Source: an uncultured Prevotellaceae bacterium (GTDB taxonomy: Bacteria > Bacteroidota > Bacteroidia > Bacteroidales > Bacteroidaceae). Taken from it: a stretch of 64,000 bases of DNA. The stretch is taken from contig CADCDK010000002.1 of the NCBI GenBank assembly GCA_902800185.1, positions 113,651 to 177,650 on the forward strand. Direction: 5' to 3'. How positions within the stretch are numbered: the stretch's first letter is position 1; every line of letters begins with the position of its first letter. The translations under genes and the position numbers were made by a program. A model generated the notes under the pieces. That model was not told the origin of the DNA and made no database searches. It was given only the letters and a program-made list of their open reading frames with translations. Of the stretch, positions 25,987 to 35,500 are shown piece by piece.

Positions 25987-25994
25987 CAAAGGTA
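25987..25994 (-). promoter_or_regulatory. -7 element for the exported GH109-like gene
   Basis: TACCTTTG on the minus strand, about 50 bases upstream of the start at 25936. Confidence 0.5.
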
Positions 25995-26064
25995 CGAAAA
26001 AATATTTTAGTAAAGAAAGAAAAAGGCAAAAAAAGTAAAAGAGTTCTACTTTCGAGAGTTCATG

Positions 26065-26110
26065 AAGTTAGCAAGCTATGCTCACTTTGGGAAGTTAAAG
26101 GACAATCGTT
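26065..26110. repeat. aagtta-type dispersed repeat, copy 2
   Basis: gaagttagcaagctatgctc, then actttgggaagttaaaggac. It is nearly identical to 15973-16020 and sits between the two GH109-like genes. Confidence 0.65.
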
Positions 26111-26115
26111 AAGGA

Positions 26116-27285
26116 TTAGAGAAGGGTGAAATCGGGCACGGCAACGGGTGTCGAACCGTTCTCGATGGAACGGCGTGACAATTCGCTGATGCAGCACCAT
26201 TCTGCCATGTCGTAAACATCCATGTCGAGTGGCTCGCTGTTGCGCAGACAGTGGATGAGTCGCCAGTCCATGAAGTAGGCCATGCCGCCCCTCGGGTCGA
26301 GCTGGCGGGCGATGGGTAGCAGTTGTTCTACGTAGTCGGGCAGGAAACGTTTCAGCAGTTCGTCACGCACACTGGCGGGCAGCACCTCCTCGTTACATTC
26401 AATGCCCAGCTCGCGCAGCTTCGTCTCGGAGAATTGCAAGAGTGGTTCGGGGTATTTCTGGGCGTAGCCCTCGGTGCCGACAATCTGATAGAGTCGGCTA
26501 TAGGGGCGTGGTGTCATGACGTTGTGCTGCAAGAGCATGGTTTTGCCCCGTTCTGTGCGGATGAGGGTGGTGGTCTGGTCGCCGTTCTGGAAATCGGGAG
26601 CAGCCTCACCCATGTGCTTTTCATAGACGCCAGGTCCTGTAAAGGCGGCGGTGTCCATGGCTACAAGGGTTTTCATGCGGTCGGAGCGGTGCAGGTCAAG
26701 CAATTGGCAGAGCGGGCCCAGTCCATGTGTGGGATAGACATCGCCCCGCCATTGGCGGTTGATCTCCAGTCGCCAGGGTGTCCACTTCTCGCCAATGGGA
26801 TGGGCATAGCCTCCCTCCACGTGTACAATCTCGCCGAAGAGTCCGGCCCGTGCCATGGCGAGCGTAGAGAGCTCGAAGAAGTCATAGACGCAGTTCTCGA
26901 GCATCATGCAGTGTCTGCCCGTTTGTTGGGCGGTCTTGACCAGCAGGTGTATCTCATCGAGCGTTGTGGCAGCCGGTACCTCCACTGCCGCATGTTTGCC
27001 GCCTTGCATGGCGGCTACGGCAATGGGGACGTGGCTCTGCCAGTCGGTGCAGATATAGACCACATCTGCACCGCTGTCCTTGCAAAGCTCTTCATAGCCG
27101 TGTTCGCCCAGGTAAGCCTGCGGTCTGGGCTGACCGTATCTGTCGATAATCTGCAGCGCCTCCTCCACCTGTGTGGTAGAAGCGTCGCAGAGGGCGGCTA
27201 CCTGCGCACCCTCGATGTTGCAGAAGCGCTCGATGGCAGCCAGTCCTCGGTACCCCAAGCCTACGAAAGCTACACGGATATTCAT
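26116..27285 (-). CDS. Cytoplasmic Gfo/Idh/MocA oxidoreductase (GH109-like paralogue)
   Basis: A 389-residue protein without a signal peptide that starts directly at the Rossmann fold (MNIRVAFVGLGYRGLAAIER). It shares with the exported protein at 24338 the segments LENCVYDFFEL, YPTHGLGPLCQLLDLHRSD, NGDQTTTLIRTE and LQHNVMTPRPYSRLYQ. The pair are therefore paralogues with different compartments. It follows the S46 peptidase by 33 bases in what looks like one minus-strand transcript with the flippase and SpmA/B-like genes. An NAD(P)-dependent step on an imported amino sugar or glycoside is inferred; GH109-type hydrolysis is the alternative. Confidence 0.83.
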   Translation of the reverse strand: MNIRVAFVGLGYRGLAAIERFCNIEGAQVAALCDASTTQVEEALQIIDRYGQPRPQAYLGEHGYEELCKDSGADVVYICTDWQSHVPIAVAAMQGGKHAAVEVPAATTLDEIHLLVKTAQQTGRHCMMLENCVYDFFELSTLAMARAGLFGEIVHVEGGYAHPIGEKWTPWRLEINRQWRGDVYPTHGLGPLCQLLDLHRSDRMKTLVAMDTAAFTGPGVYEKHMGEAAPDFQNGDQTTTLIRTERGKTMLLQHNVMTPRPYSRLYQIVGTEGYAQKYPEPLLQFSETKLRELGIECNEEVLPASVRDELLKRFLPDYVEQLLPIARQLDPRGGMAYFMDWRLIHCLRNSEPLDMDVYDMAEWCCISELSRRSIENGSTPVAVPDFTLL

Positions 27286-27318
27286 GGTCGAGAGATGAGT
27301 TTGGAGTGATGATGGATT

Positions 27319-29433
27319 TTATTGAGCATTGATCTCCTGAAGCAGGCGGTCGGCATGTCCCCAACGGTCCATCATGAAGAGCACGTAGCGGATGTCAACA
27401 CCGATGCAGCGTGCCAGACGACTGTCGAAGTTGATGTCGGAGGAGAGAGAATCCCAGTTGCCGTCAAAGGCAAGGCCGATAAGTTTGCCGTCGCCGTCGA
27501 ACATCGGTGAGCCGGAGTTTCCGCCCGTAATGTCGTTGTTGGTCAGGAAGCAGAGCTGCATCTTGCCTGTGGTCTTATCCTGATAGGGGCCGAAGTCTTT
27601 CGAGGAGAGCAGTTCGTGCATGATGGGCTCGGCAAAGTACTCGACGTTCTTGTCTGCCTGCTTCATCTTCTCCACCATGCTCTCGGCGGTGGTGTAGTAG
27701 CCCGATGGCTTTCCGGCGAGTTCGAAGCCGCCCACCTGTCCGTAGCTCAGTCGCATGGTGAAGTTGGCATCGCTATAATGGGGCATGTCTTCCTCCATGC
27801 GCAGCTTGGCAGCACAGAGATAGCGCTCCTGTGCGTCAATGCTGTCATAGCTGGCAAAAAGTCCTTCGCGCATGTTGCCGAGGCTCTCGACGAGATCCAA
27901 TCCCAGCAATACCCCCAGGTCTTTCTTGTATGCTTTCTTGTTGAAGAAGAGTTTCTTCCCGCTCTTCATCAGGAAGGAGTTCTTATAGAGATAGTCCACG
28001 TATTCCTTGTAGTTGCCGTGGAACTTCTGGTCGATGACCTTGTAGAAGGTGGGCAGGTAACGGGCATCTACATGCTCACGGTAGTTCTTCAGCAAGGTGG
28101 TGAAGACTTCCTTGTCCAGTGCTTCATCCCACTCGTTGCTGTTATCCTCAAACTCTATGTACTGCTTGTTGGGCTTGTCTTTCGGACCTTTCACCTCCAT
28201 GCCTCTCGCGCTCCTGATGGCACGGACGCAGAGCTCGTTGGTTCCGTAGAAGGTCTCTATCCAGTACATGAAGGCACGGTTGTCTTCGAAGCGGGCCTTG
28301 TACAACTCTTCCAGACGCTTGAAGTTCAGTTTGTCTTTCAGGTAGCCCGTGGAGTCCTGCCAGGCGGCGAGGCGTTCCTCGAACTGTCTCTTCTGGTTGA
28401 TGATGCCGATGGAGTCGATACACTTGTTCATGCCGATGGAGTTCTTCCAGTAGTTGGAGCTCTGTGCAAACTTCGAGTCGTACTTGATGCGCACGGCCTC
28501 GTCAGCACGCATGTGACGGATCATCACCTCCTGTTTCACGCCACGCACCTGGGCGCGGGTGGCATTCTCGGCATCGCGCATCTCCTGAATGCCGTAGCTG
28601 GAGAGGTAGCGCTCGGTAGAACCGGGGTATCCCATCGTCATGGCGTAGTCACCTTCCTGATAGCCATTCAGGGAGACCTGTGCCCAGCGCGTGGGGTGGT
28701 AGGGAACATTATCCTTCGAATAGGCTGCCGGTCCGTTGGTCTTCGGGTCGGCATAGATGCGGAAGACGGAGAAGTCGCAGGTCTGGCGCGGCCACATCCA
28801 GTTGTCGGTCTCGCCGCCGTACTTACCCATCGACTTCGGGATGGTGAAGACCAGTCGCAGGTCGGTGAAGTCGCGGTAGGTGGTGGCATAGTACTTATTG
28901 CCCTCGTAGAACGGCTTGATTTCCAGTCGCAGGGTGGAGTCGTTCTGCTTGACCTCCTGTGACAAGACATTCTCTAAGGAGTCGAGAAAAACTGACTGTT
29001 TCTCCACCGTCATGGTGTCAAAGCCCTCCTTCATGAGGCGGTCGGTGATGTCCTCTTGGTTGATCATGAATGCCACGAACATGTTCTCGTTGGGCAGTTC
29101 CTCGGCATAGCTCTTGGCATAGAAGCCGTTGAGCATGTAGTCATGTTCGACGGTGGAGTGGGAGCGGATGGCCTCAAAGCCACAGTGGTGATTGGTGAAC
29201 ACCAGACCGTCGGGAGAGACGACCACACCCGAGCAGTAGCCCGAGAAGTTGACAACGGCATTTTTCAGGGAGTTCTCGCCAAGGTAGAGGTCGTTGTACG
29301 ACATGCGGAAGCCCTCTTCCTGCATTTTCTCGAATACCTGTGGCGGAAGGTTGTAGATGGTCCACATGCCTTCGTCGGCATGTGCTGTGCCCAGTCCCAG
29401 CAGGGCCATGAGCGAAAGAATCAATTTTTTCAT
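27319..29433 (-). CDS. S46-family dipeptidyl peptidase (DPP7-like)
   Basis: A 704-residue protein from ATG 29433 (signal peptide ending GTAHA); the frame extends further upstream but that Met precedes the signal. Family hallmarks are DEGMW at the mature N-terminus, VFTNHHCGF (His82/His83), WMWPRQTCDFSVFRIYADP and NSGSPMFDGDG, with catalytic Ser640. Near the end, LAFDGNW has Gly658 where, as I recall, DPP11 enzymes carry an Arg. This points to DPP7-type preference for hydrophobic residues at P1. It releases dipeptides from extracellular peptides in the periplasm for amino-acid feeding. It starts 19 bases after the flippase stop. Confidence 0.92.
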   Translation of the reverse strand: MKKLILSLMALLGLGTAHADEGMWTIYNLPPQVFEKMQEEGFRMSYNDLYLGENSLKNAVVNFSGYCSGVVVSPDGLVFTNHHCGFEAIRSHSTVEHDYMLNGFYAKSYAEELPNENMFVAFMINQEDITDRLMKEGFDTMTVEKQSVFLDSLENVLSQEVKQNDSTLRLEIKPFYEGNKYYATTYRDFTDLRLVFTIPKSMGKYGGETDNWMWPRQTCDFSVFRIYADPKTNGPAAYSKDNVPYHPTRWAQVSLNGYQEGDYAMTMGYPGSTERYLSSYGIQEMRDAENATRAQVRGVKQEVMIRHMRADEAVRIKYDSKFAQSSNYWKNSIGMNKCIDSIGIINQKRQFEERLAAWQDSTGYLKDKLNFKRLEELYKARFEDNRAFMYWIETFYGTNELCVRAIRSARGMEVKGPKDKPNKQYIEFEDNSNEWDEALDKEVFTTLLKNYREHVDARYLPTFYKVIDQKFHGNYKEYVDYLYKNSFLMKSGKKLFFNKKAYKKDLGVLLGLDLVESLGNMREGLFASYDSIDAQERYLCAAKLRMEEDMPHYSDANFTMRLSYGQVGGFELAGKPSGYYTTAESMVEKMKQADKNVEYFAEPIMHELLSSKDFGPYQDKTTGKMQLCFLTNNDITGGNSGSPMFDGDGKLIGLAFDGNWDSLSSDINFDSRLARCIGVDIRYVLFMMDRWGHADRLLQEINAQ

Positions 29434-29452
29434 TATTGTTATGTTTGTTTTG

Positions 29453-30904
29453 TTAACGGAAATATTTCCCGATAATGGGCAGACCACTCAGGGGAAGGTC
29501 TTTCTTGACGATATAGCTACAGAAGAGAAGTATCAGGAGCGTGTTGATGACGAGCCGTAGCCAGGTTGTATCCACGCCCCCCGTCTCTTCCCAGTGCATC
29601 ACGGCAGCCAACACAGCGGTGAGCAGCACATAGCGTGCGATGTCGCCGAGCGGATATTGGATGGGGTAATAATGTTGTCCGACAAAGTAGGAGAGTATCA
29701 TGGCGGTGGCATAGCCGGCAAAGCCTGCCCATGCGCACGCCACATAGCCGTAGCTGGGAACGAAGATGAAGTTCACCGCCAACAGCACGGCACAGCCCAG
29801 TCCCGAGAAGACGGCTCCCCAGATGGTCTTGTCAATCAGCTTGTACCAGAAGGAGAGGTTGAAATAGACTCCCATCATGATTTCAGCTGCCATCACGATG
29901 GGAACCACCTGCAGTCCCGACCAGTAGTCACTGCCGATGATGTACTTCAGAATGTCCATGTAGGCCATCACCGAGAGGAACGCCAGCAGGGTGAAGATGA
30001 GAAAGTACTTCATGGTCACGGCCTGTGTCTGCTTGCTGTCACGGTCGCGTGACTTGCCGAAGACAAACGGCTCGTAGGCGTAGCGGAACGCCTGCGTAAT
30101 CATGGCCATGATCATGGCAATCTTGAACACGGCTCCGTAGATGGCCAGTTGCTCCTTCATGTCTGTTCCTTGATAGATATAGGGGAAGAGCATTTTGTCG
30201 GCCGACTGGTTGAGCACACCGGCAATACCCAGCACGAGAATGGGCCATCCGTAGGAAAGCATGCGTCGTAGCAGGGGCGTGTCGAAGCCGTGACGCAGTC
30301 CCGTCAGTTCGCGCCAGAAGAACAGGGTGATGCTGGCTGTGCAGATCAGGTTGATATAGAAGGCTGCAGCGGCATCATGGCCGTCCATGCCGATATAGTA
30401 GATGCAGTTGAGCGCAATGTTCAGGAAGATGAACAGCAGTTTCAACGCGGCGAACTTGATGGGTCTCTTCTGATAGCGCAGGTAGGCGAACATGATGCTC
30501 TGGAAGGCATCGATGGCAACCACGGTGAACATGCAGGCGATGTATTCCGGGTGGTCGGCATAGCCGAGCAGGGAGGAAAGCGGTTGCAGGAAAGACAGGG
30601 TCAGCGCCACAAAAAGCAAGGACGTGCCGCCCACCGACCAGAGCGAGGTCGAGAACACCTGTTCTGCCCGCTCACCCTCTTTGTTGGCGAAGCGGAAGAA
30701 GGAGGTCTCCATGCCATAGGTGAGGATCACCAGCAGCAGCGCTACGTAGGCATAGACGTTGGTGATGACACCGTACTCGCCCTGTGCCGCCGGCATCTTG
30801 ATGGTGTATAGCGGTACAAGCAGATAGTTCAGGAACCTTCCGATGATGCTGGACAGTCCGTAAATGGCGGTATCCTTCAGTAATGTTGTTTGATCCTTAT
30901 TCAT
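29453..30904 (-). CDS. Wzx/MATE-type polysaccharide flippase
   Basis: A 483-residue integral membrane protein with about 12-14 hydrophobic segments. It begins LLKDTAIYGLSSIIGRFLNY, the usual amphipathic start of oligosaccharide flippases. Conserved features include PLYT, TYGMETSFFRFANKEG and LRYQKRPIKFA. Such proteins move lipid-linked glycans across the inner membrane for O-antigen, capsule or S-layer glycosylation. No glycosyltransferase genes lie beside it, so its substrate cannot be inferred. It follows the SpmA/B-like gene by 34 bases and precedes the S46 gene by 19 bases. Confidence 0.85.
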   Translation of the reverse strand: MNKDQTTLLKDTAIYGLSSIIGRFLNYLLVPLYTIKMPAAQGEYGVITNVYAYVALLLVILTYGMETSFFRFANKEGERAEQVFSTSLWSVGGTSLLFVALTLSFLQPLSSLLGYADHPEYIACMFTVVAIDAFQSIMFAYLRYQKRPIKFAALKLLFIFLNIALNCIYYIGMDGHDAAAAFYINLICTASITLFFWRELTGLRHGFDTPLLRRMLSYGWPILVLGIAGVLNQSADKMLFPYIYQGTDMKEQLAIYGAVFKIAMIMAMITQAFRYAYEPFVFGKSRDRDSKQTQAVTMKYFLIFTLLAFLSVMAYMDILKYIIGSDYWSGLQVVPIVMAAEIMMGVYFNLSFWYKLIDKTIWGAVFSGLGCAVLLAVNFIFVPSYGYVACAWAGFAGYATAMILSYFVGQHYYPIQYPLGDIARYVLLTAVLAAVMHWEETGGVDTTWLRLVINTLLILLFCSYIVKKDLPLSGLPIIGKYFR

Positions 30905-30938
30905 TTTTAATCAAAAGAAATGACTTCCTCCCTCTCTT

Positions 30939-32225
30939 TTAAAAGAATAGGTAGGCGATAGCAATCGCGGAGATGATGCCGACAAGGTCGGCAAGCAGGC
31001 CACAGGCGACGGCGTGGCGGGTCTTGCGGATGGCAACGCTGCCGAAATAGACGGCGAGGATGTAGAACGTCGTGTCGGTGCTTCCCTGGAAGATGCATGC
31101 CAAACGTCCCACGAAGGAGTCGGCACCATACTGCGTCATGGCATCCACCATCATGCCACGAGCTCCACTTCCCGAGAGCGGCTTCATGAGAGCTGTGGGC
31201 AGTGCGCCCACGAAATCGGAGTTGGCACCACAGGCCTCCACTGCTTGACCAATGCCCGCAATGAGCAGGTCCATGGCACCCGACGCGCGGAATACACCGA
31301 TGGCAACCAGAATGGCCACTAAGTAGGGAATGATGCGCACAGCTGTCTGAAAGCCCTCTTTCGCTCCTTCGATGAAGGCATCATAGACGTTCACTCGCTT
31401 GCGCACGCCCGCTAATATAAATAGGGTGATGATGGTCATGAGAAGGATGTTGGCAATCGACGTGCTCACCACGTTCATGGTCTCTTTGTCCATTTGCGAG
31501 AATCCCCAGATGATACCTGCCACCGCGGCACACATGCCACCCAGCGTGAGCAGCATTGTACGGTTGATGAGGTTGATGCGCTGGTAGAGCGACGTGATAA
31601 TGATGCCTGCTATGGTCGAGAAGAACGTTGCCAGCAGAATGGGGATGAAGACATCCGTGGGCTGGGCAGCCCCAAGCTGGGCGCGATAGACGAGGATGGA
31701 GACGGGAATAAGCGTCAGTCCGCTCGTGTTGAGCACGAGGAACATGATCATCGGGTTCGAAGCCGTTGCCTTCAGCTCCGCTACCTGCGAATCGCTGAGT
31801 CCCTTTTCCTTCCTAATGGCTTCAATCTTTTCATCCTTTACCTCGTTCATCTGCTCCATGGCTTTCAGTCCGAGCGGCGTGGCGGCATTGTCGAGTCCCA
31901 GCATATTGGCAGCAATGTTCATGAAGATGCTACCCGTCACGGGATGTCCCTTGGGGATGTCGGGGAACAGGCGGACAAATATGGGCGACAACAGGCGTGA
32001 GAGCACGTTGATGACTCCTCCGCGCTCGCCAATCTTCATGACACCGAGCCACAGCGAGAGCACACCCGTCAGTCCGAGTGAAATATCGAATGCCGTCTTC
32101 GATGTGTCAAACGTGGAGTTCATCATGGCGGGGAAAACCTCCATGTCACCCCAAAACACCATCCTCACCAGTGCAATGACAAAGGCGATGAGGAAAAATC
32201 CTATCCAAATATAATTCAGTACCAT
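30939..32225 (-). CDS. Fused SpmA/SpmB-like nucleoside-recognition membrane protein
   Basis: A 428-residue membrane protein made of two halves, each resembling the nucleoside-recognition (Gate) domain. The N-half matches spore maturation protein A (VMKIGERGGVINVLSRLLSP, then NMLGLDNAATPLGLKAMEQM). The C-half matches SpmB (ALPTALMKPLSGSGARGMMV, then FQGSTDTTFYILAVYFGSVA). In Bacteroidota, which do not sporulate, the two are commonly fused. The transported compound is unknown. It is the first gene of a probable four-gene minus-strand operon. The promoter lies so close that the transcript would have almost no leader. Confidence 0.88.
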   Translation of the reverse strand: MVLNYIWIGFFLIAFVIALVRMVFWGDMEVFPAMMNSTFDTSKTAFDISLGLTGVLSLWLGVMKIGERGGVINVLSRLLSPIFVRLFPDIPKGHPVTGSIFMNIAANMLGLDNAATPLGLKAMEQMNEVKDEKIEAIRKEKGLSDSQVAELKATASNPMIMFLVLNTSGLTLIPVSILVYRAQLGAAQPTDVFIPILLATFFSTIAGIIITSLYQRINLINRTMLLTLGGMCAAVAGIIWGFSQMDKETMNVVSTSIANILLMTIITLFILAGVRKRVNVYDAFIEGAKEGFQTAVRIIPYLVAILVAIGVFRASGAMDLLIAGIGQAVEACGANSDFVGALPTALMKPLSGSGARGMMVDAMTQYGADSFVGRLACIFQGSTDTTFYILAVYFGSVAIRKTRHAVACGLLADLVGIISAIAIAYLFF

Positions 32226-32233
32226 AACAGTTG

Positions 32234-32264
32234 CAAAAGTACACTTTTTTCCTCATACTACAAA
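32234..32264 (-). promoter_or_regulatory. Promoter of the SpmA/B-like operon
   Basis: On the minus strand TTTG (32261-32264), 19 bases, then TACTTTTG (32234-32241): a consensus Bacteroidota promoter. The -7 box ends only 8 bases before the ATG at 32225. Confidence 0.7.
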
Positions 32265-32390
32265 GCCTCTGGCGAAAAACCTTTGGTCAGAACCAGATAA
32301 AGCTTATATTTTGGGGCAAATACACTTTTTGATGACAATTGTCGTGTTCTTTTTGTCAAGGTGATTTTTCAAAAAAATCCTCTTGAAAAA

Positions 32391-32422
32391 TTTGTGGTTC
32401 CCCATCTTTTTTGTTATTTTTG
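32391..32422 (+). promoter_or_regulatory. Promoter of the giant secreted protein at 32522
   Basis: TTTG (32391-32394), 20 bases, then TATTTTTG (32415-32422): consensus spacing and sequence. It leaves a leader of about 95 bases before the ATG. Confidence 0.7.
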
Positions 32423-32521
32423 CCAACGATTATAATCTTTACTTCGGTTCCTGGGAACCCATCAGATTTGTAATTATCTTTTTTATTAACTAAATTATTA
32501 ACTTAAACCAAAATCAACAAC

Positions 32522-35500
32522 ATGAAAAAGTTCTTACTTTCTCTGATTGTGATGGTTCTGTCTGTCCTCTCGGCTCATGCCGACTGGGAAAAGACGACGT
32601 CCATTGCAGTGGGTGATGTCGTTGTGTTGGCTGTAGAGAATGCCAATGGTACTCAGGAATTATCCGGAGTGAGCAATAACCTTGGTTCCTGCACCACCTA
32701 TGCTACAGCACCAGAAGGAGTCTATCCACTCACCGTGGTGGAAGGAGCAAGTGAAGGGACATTTGCATTTAAGAATGATTCTTATTATTTGGCATTTACA
32801 GCTAATGATAAGAACCAGCTGAACATCAGCGAGACCTTAGATGAACAATCGTCCTGGAATGTTTCATTTAATGAAGATGGAACAGTGAAAATTTCCAATG
32901 CGGCTGCTGACGCTCGCGTGATTCAGTGGAATTATAACAATGGAAATTCTCGCTTTGCTTGTTACAAATCAAATCAAGTGCTTCCCATCTTGTGGAAGCA
33001 GGTGGAAGATGGCACATTGCTGGCTCCCAGCATCACGCCCAGCTCCGGCACCTTCTTCGAGACACAGACGGTGACCATCTCTGCTGAAGATGGTGCTACC
33101 ATCTACTACACACTTGACGGTACAGATCCCACGACGGAGAGCACAGAGTATTCAGAAGCCCTGAGCATCAGTGAGACCACAACCGTGAAGGCTATTGCTG
33201 AAAAGGATAGCAAGACGAGTTCTGTGGCCACAGTCACCATTACTTTTGGCCCAGTCTATGACAATTTCGCCGCTGCCAATACCGCTGCAACAGCTGACAG
33301 AGTTGTTTCTCGCCTGACATTCACAGAGGCTCTCGTCCTGTATGTGAATGGTCAGAATGCCTATATCCAGGATGCGACAGGTGCCATGATGCTTTATGGT
33401 ACCCATGAGCTGAAGGCTGGCGACAAGATTTCCGGCTACGTACAAGGTGAGCTCTACCTTTACAATGGTTTGCCAGAAGTTGCCAACTTTACCCTGAACG
33501 CTGAGACGGTTTCCAGCGACAACGAGATTGTTCCAACCGTTGTTGATGCTGCCGCATTGGCAGAGAATCCCCTGGCTTTCGTGAGCCAGTATGTTCAGGT
33601 AAGTCCTGCAAAGTTTGCTGAAGACAAAGAAGTTTCCACCGTAACGAATGTCAATTTCAAAGTAGGTGAAACCGCCCTGATTCTACGTAACAACTTCAAA
33701 GTAGAGTTCAGCGTGGAAGCTGCGAAGGAATACACGGTGGCTGGTATTGTTACTATTTATAAGGGCAATTTACAGCTATATCCCCTTGCTGCTTCTGACA
33801 TTGCAGAAATCGTTCCTCCTGAGCCCGTCGTCACTGCTGTTGTCAATGGCGACTTCAGTGAAGGAGCTGTTGCCGACAACCATATTTGCACTTATGCCAA
33901 GGACATGGAGACAAATGCGACCACTTATAGCAACATGCTGGAAGTGGAAGGATGGACAGCCGTGAACAATGGTGATGGACGTGCCGCAGGTATCATGGCC
34001 TATGGTTCTGGCAAGTGGATTGGCGGAACCGGCTTTAACGTGCCCGAATTCAATCCTGCTGGTCTTAATCGGGGAGCAGCCCTTGGCGTGGTTGCCGTAT
34101 GGAGTGCCGACGCTCAGTACACACAGGCTACTACCTTCGCACCAGGCTATTATGTGCTGACTGCCCGTATTAATAATGTAGGTGGTGAAACTGCCACGGC
34201 ATCCAACTTCTTTGGCGTGCATGTGGGTGAAACCAGCTATTTTGCAGAAAACAAGACATATCCTGTCAACCAGTGGACACGTGAGAACGTTTTGTTCCAA
34301 GTGGAGGAAGAAGCAGAAGGTTACTTCTCCTTAGGCTACAAAGCTACCAACGCAGGAAATGCAGCACAGCAGCACCTGTTCTATGACGAGGTGGTTGTCA
34401 AGGCATTCGAAAGCGAGGAAGCACGTACAGCTTATTTGACAGATCTGGCTACTGCTGACGAGGCTGACGCAGCCGTGTATGCTTTCGTAGAGGCACGCTT
34501 TGCGAAGACAGCTGCCATTGACGCTCTTGCTCCCGTTGGCGACGGTCTGTTCGAGTACAGCCAGACAGCCATTGACGATGCCAAGGCCGCTGTTGCAACT
34601 GCTGAAAATATTGAGGCTGTAGAGGCTGTGGCCATGCCCGTTGCTACTGCTCCCGATGCAGAGAAGCAGTACACGCTGAAGCTGAAGGATGGTGGCATGT
34701 ATATGTCTATCAACGAAGGCATCAAGCTGGCCGAAGAGGAATATCCGTTCCAGCTGGAAGCCGTAGAAGGTGGCTATGCCATCAAGAATGGTGAGAGCTA
34801 TGTCGCATTCACAGGCACAGGCAACAACACTTGGACCATGAACGCTACTGCTGAGCCCTACGCTTGGACAATTAACAGTTTGGGTGATGGCTACTACACC
34901 ATTGCCAAGGCAACCAAGAACACCGAGTACATAGGTGTGGATTACACGACGGCAGGTTCTTCTTGCTATGCAAACAAGAGTGTAGGCGACAAGTCGCTGT
35001 GGGCACTGGCCGAGGCCATGGTTTATGGAGTGAAGGTCGCTGAAGCTGAGAATGGCTCTGTAGAAGCAAATCCCACAGAAGGTTATGTAGGCACGAAGAT
35101 TACACTGACTGTAAATCCTGATGAAGGCTATCAGCTGGATGAACTGACAGTTACCTATGGCGATGGTCAGGTTGTTGAGGTATCCGAAGAGAACACCTTC
35201 GTCATGCCTGCTGACAACGTAACCATTATTCCTTCCTTTAAGCAGATTCCTGAAATCGTGGCCGCGTATGGAGAAATCCCAACAGAGGAGACCACCTTCG
35301 GTGCCGATGATGACAAGAGCATTGACATTGCTACTGACTACTTCACCATCGCCCAGGCTCAGGACACCATTCGCGTGACAGTTGCCGAAGTTGGTGAAGA
35401 GGCACAGGTTGCCATTTATGACAAGAAGGACCAGGCCATCGAAGGTCTGACGCAGAATGTGACTGCCGAGCAGGTAGAGGTTGACTTCATCCTCACCGAG

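Noticed and set aside
27616-28962. 448-codon plus-strand frame
   Set aside because: It is antisense to the S46 peptidase, whose catalytic residues and length are as expected.
31740-31765. gggttcgaagcc resembling a tRNA T-arm
   Set aside because: No matching acceptor, D- or anticodon arms surround it, and it lies in the conserved SpmA/B-like coding sequence.
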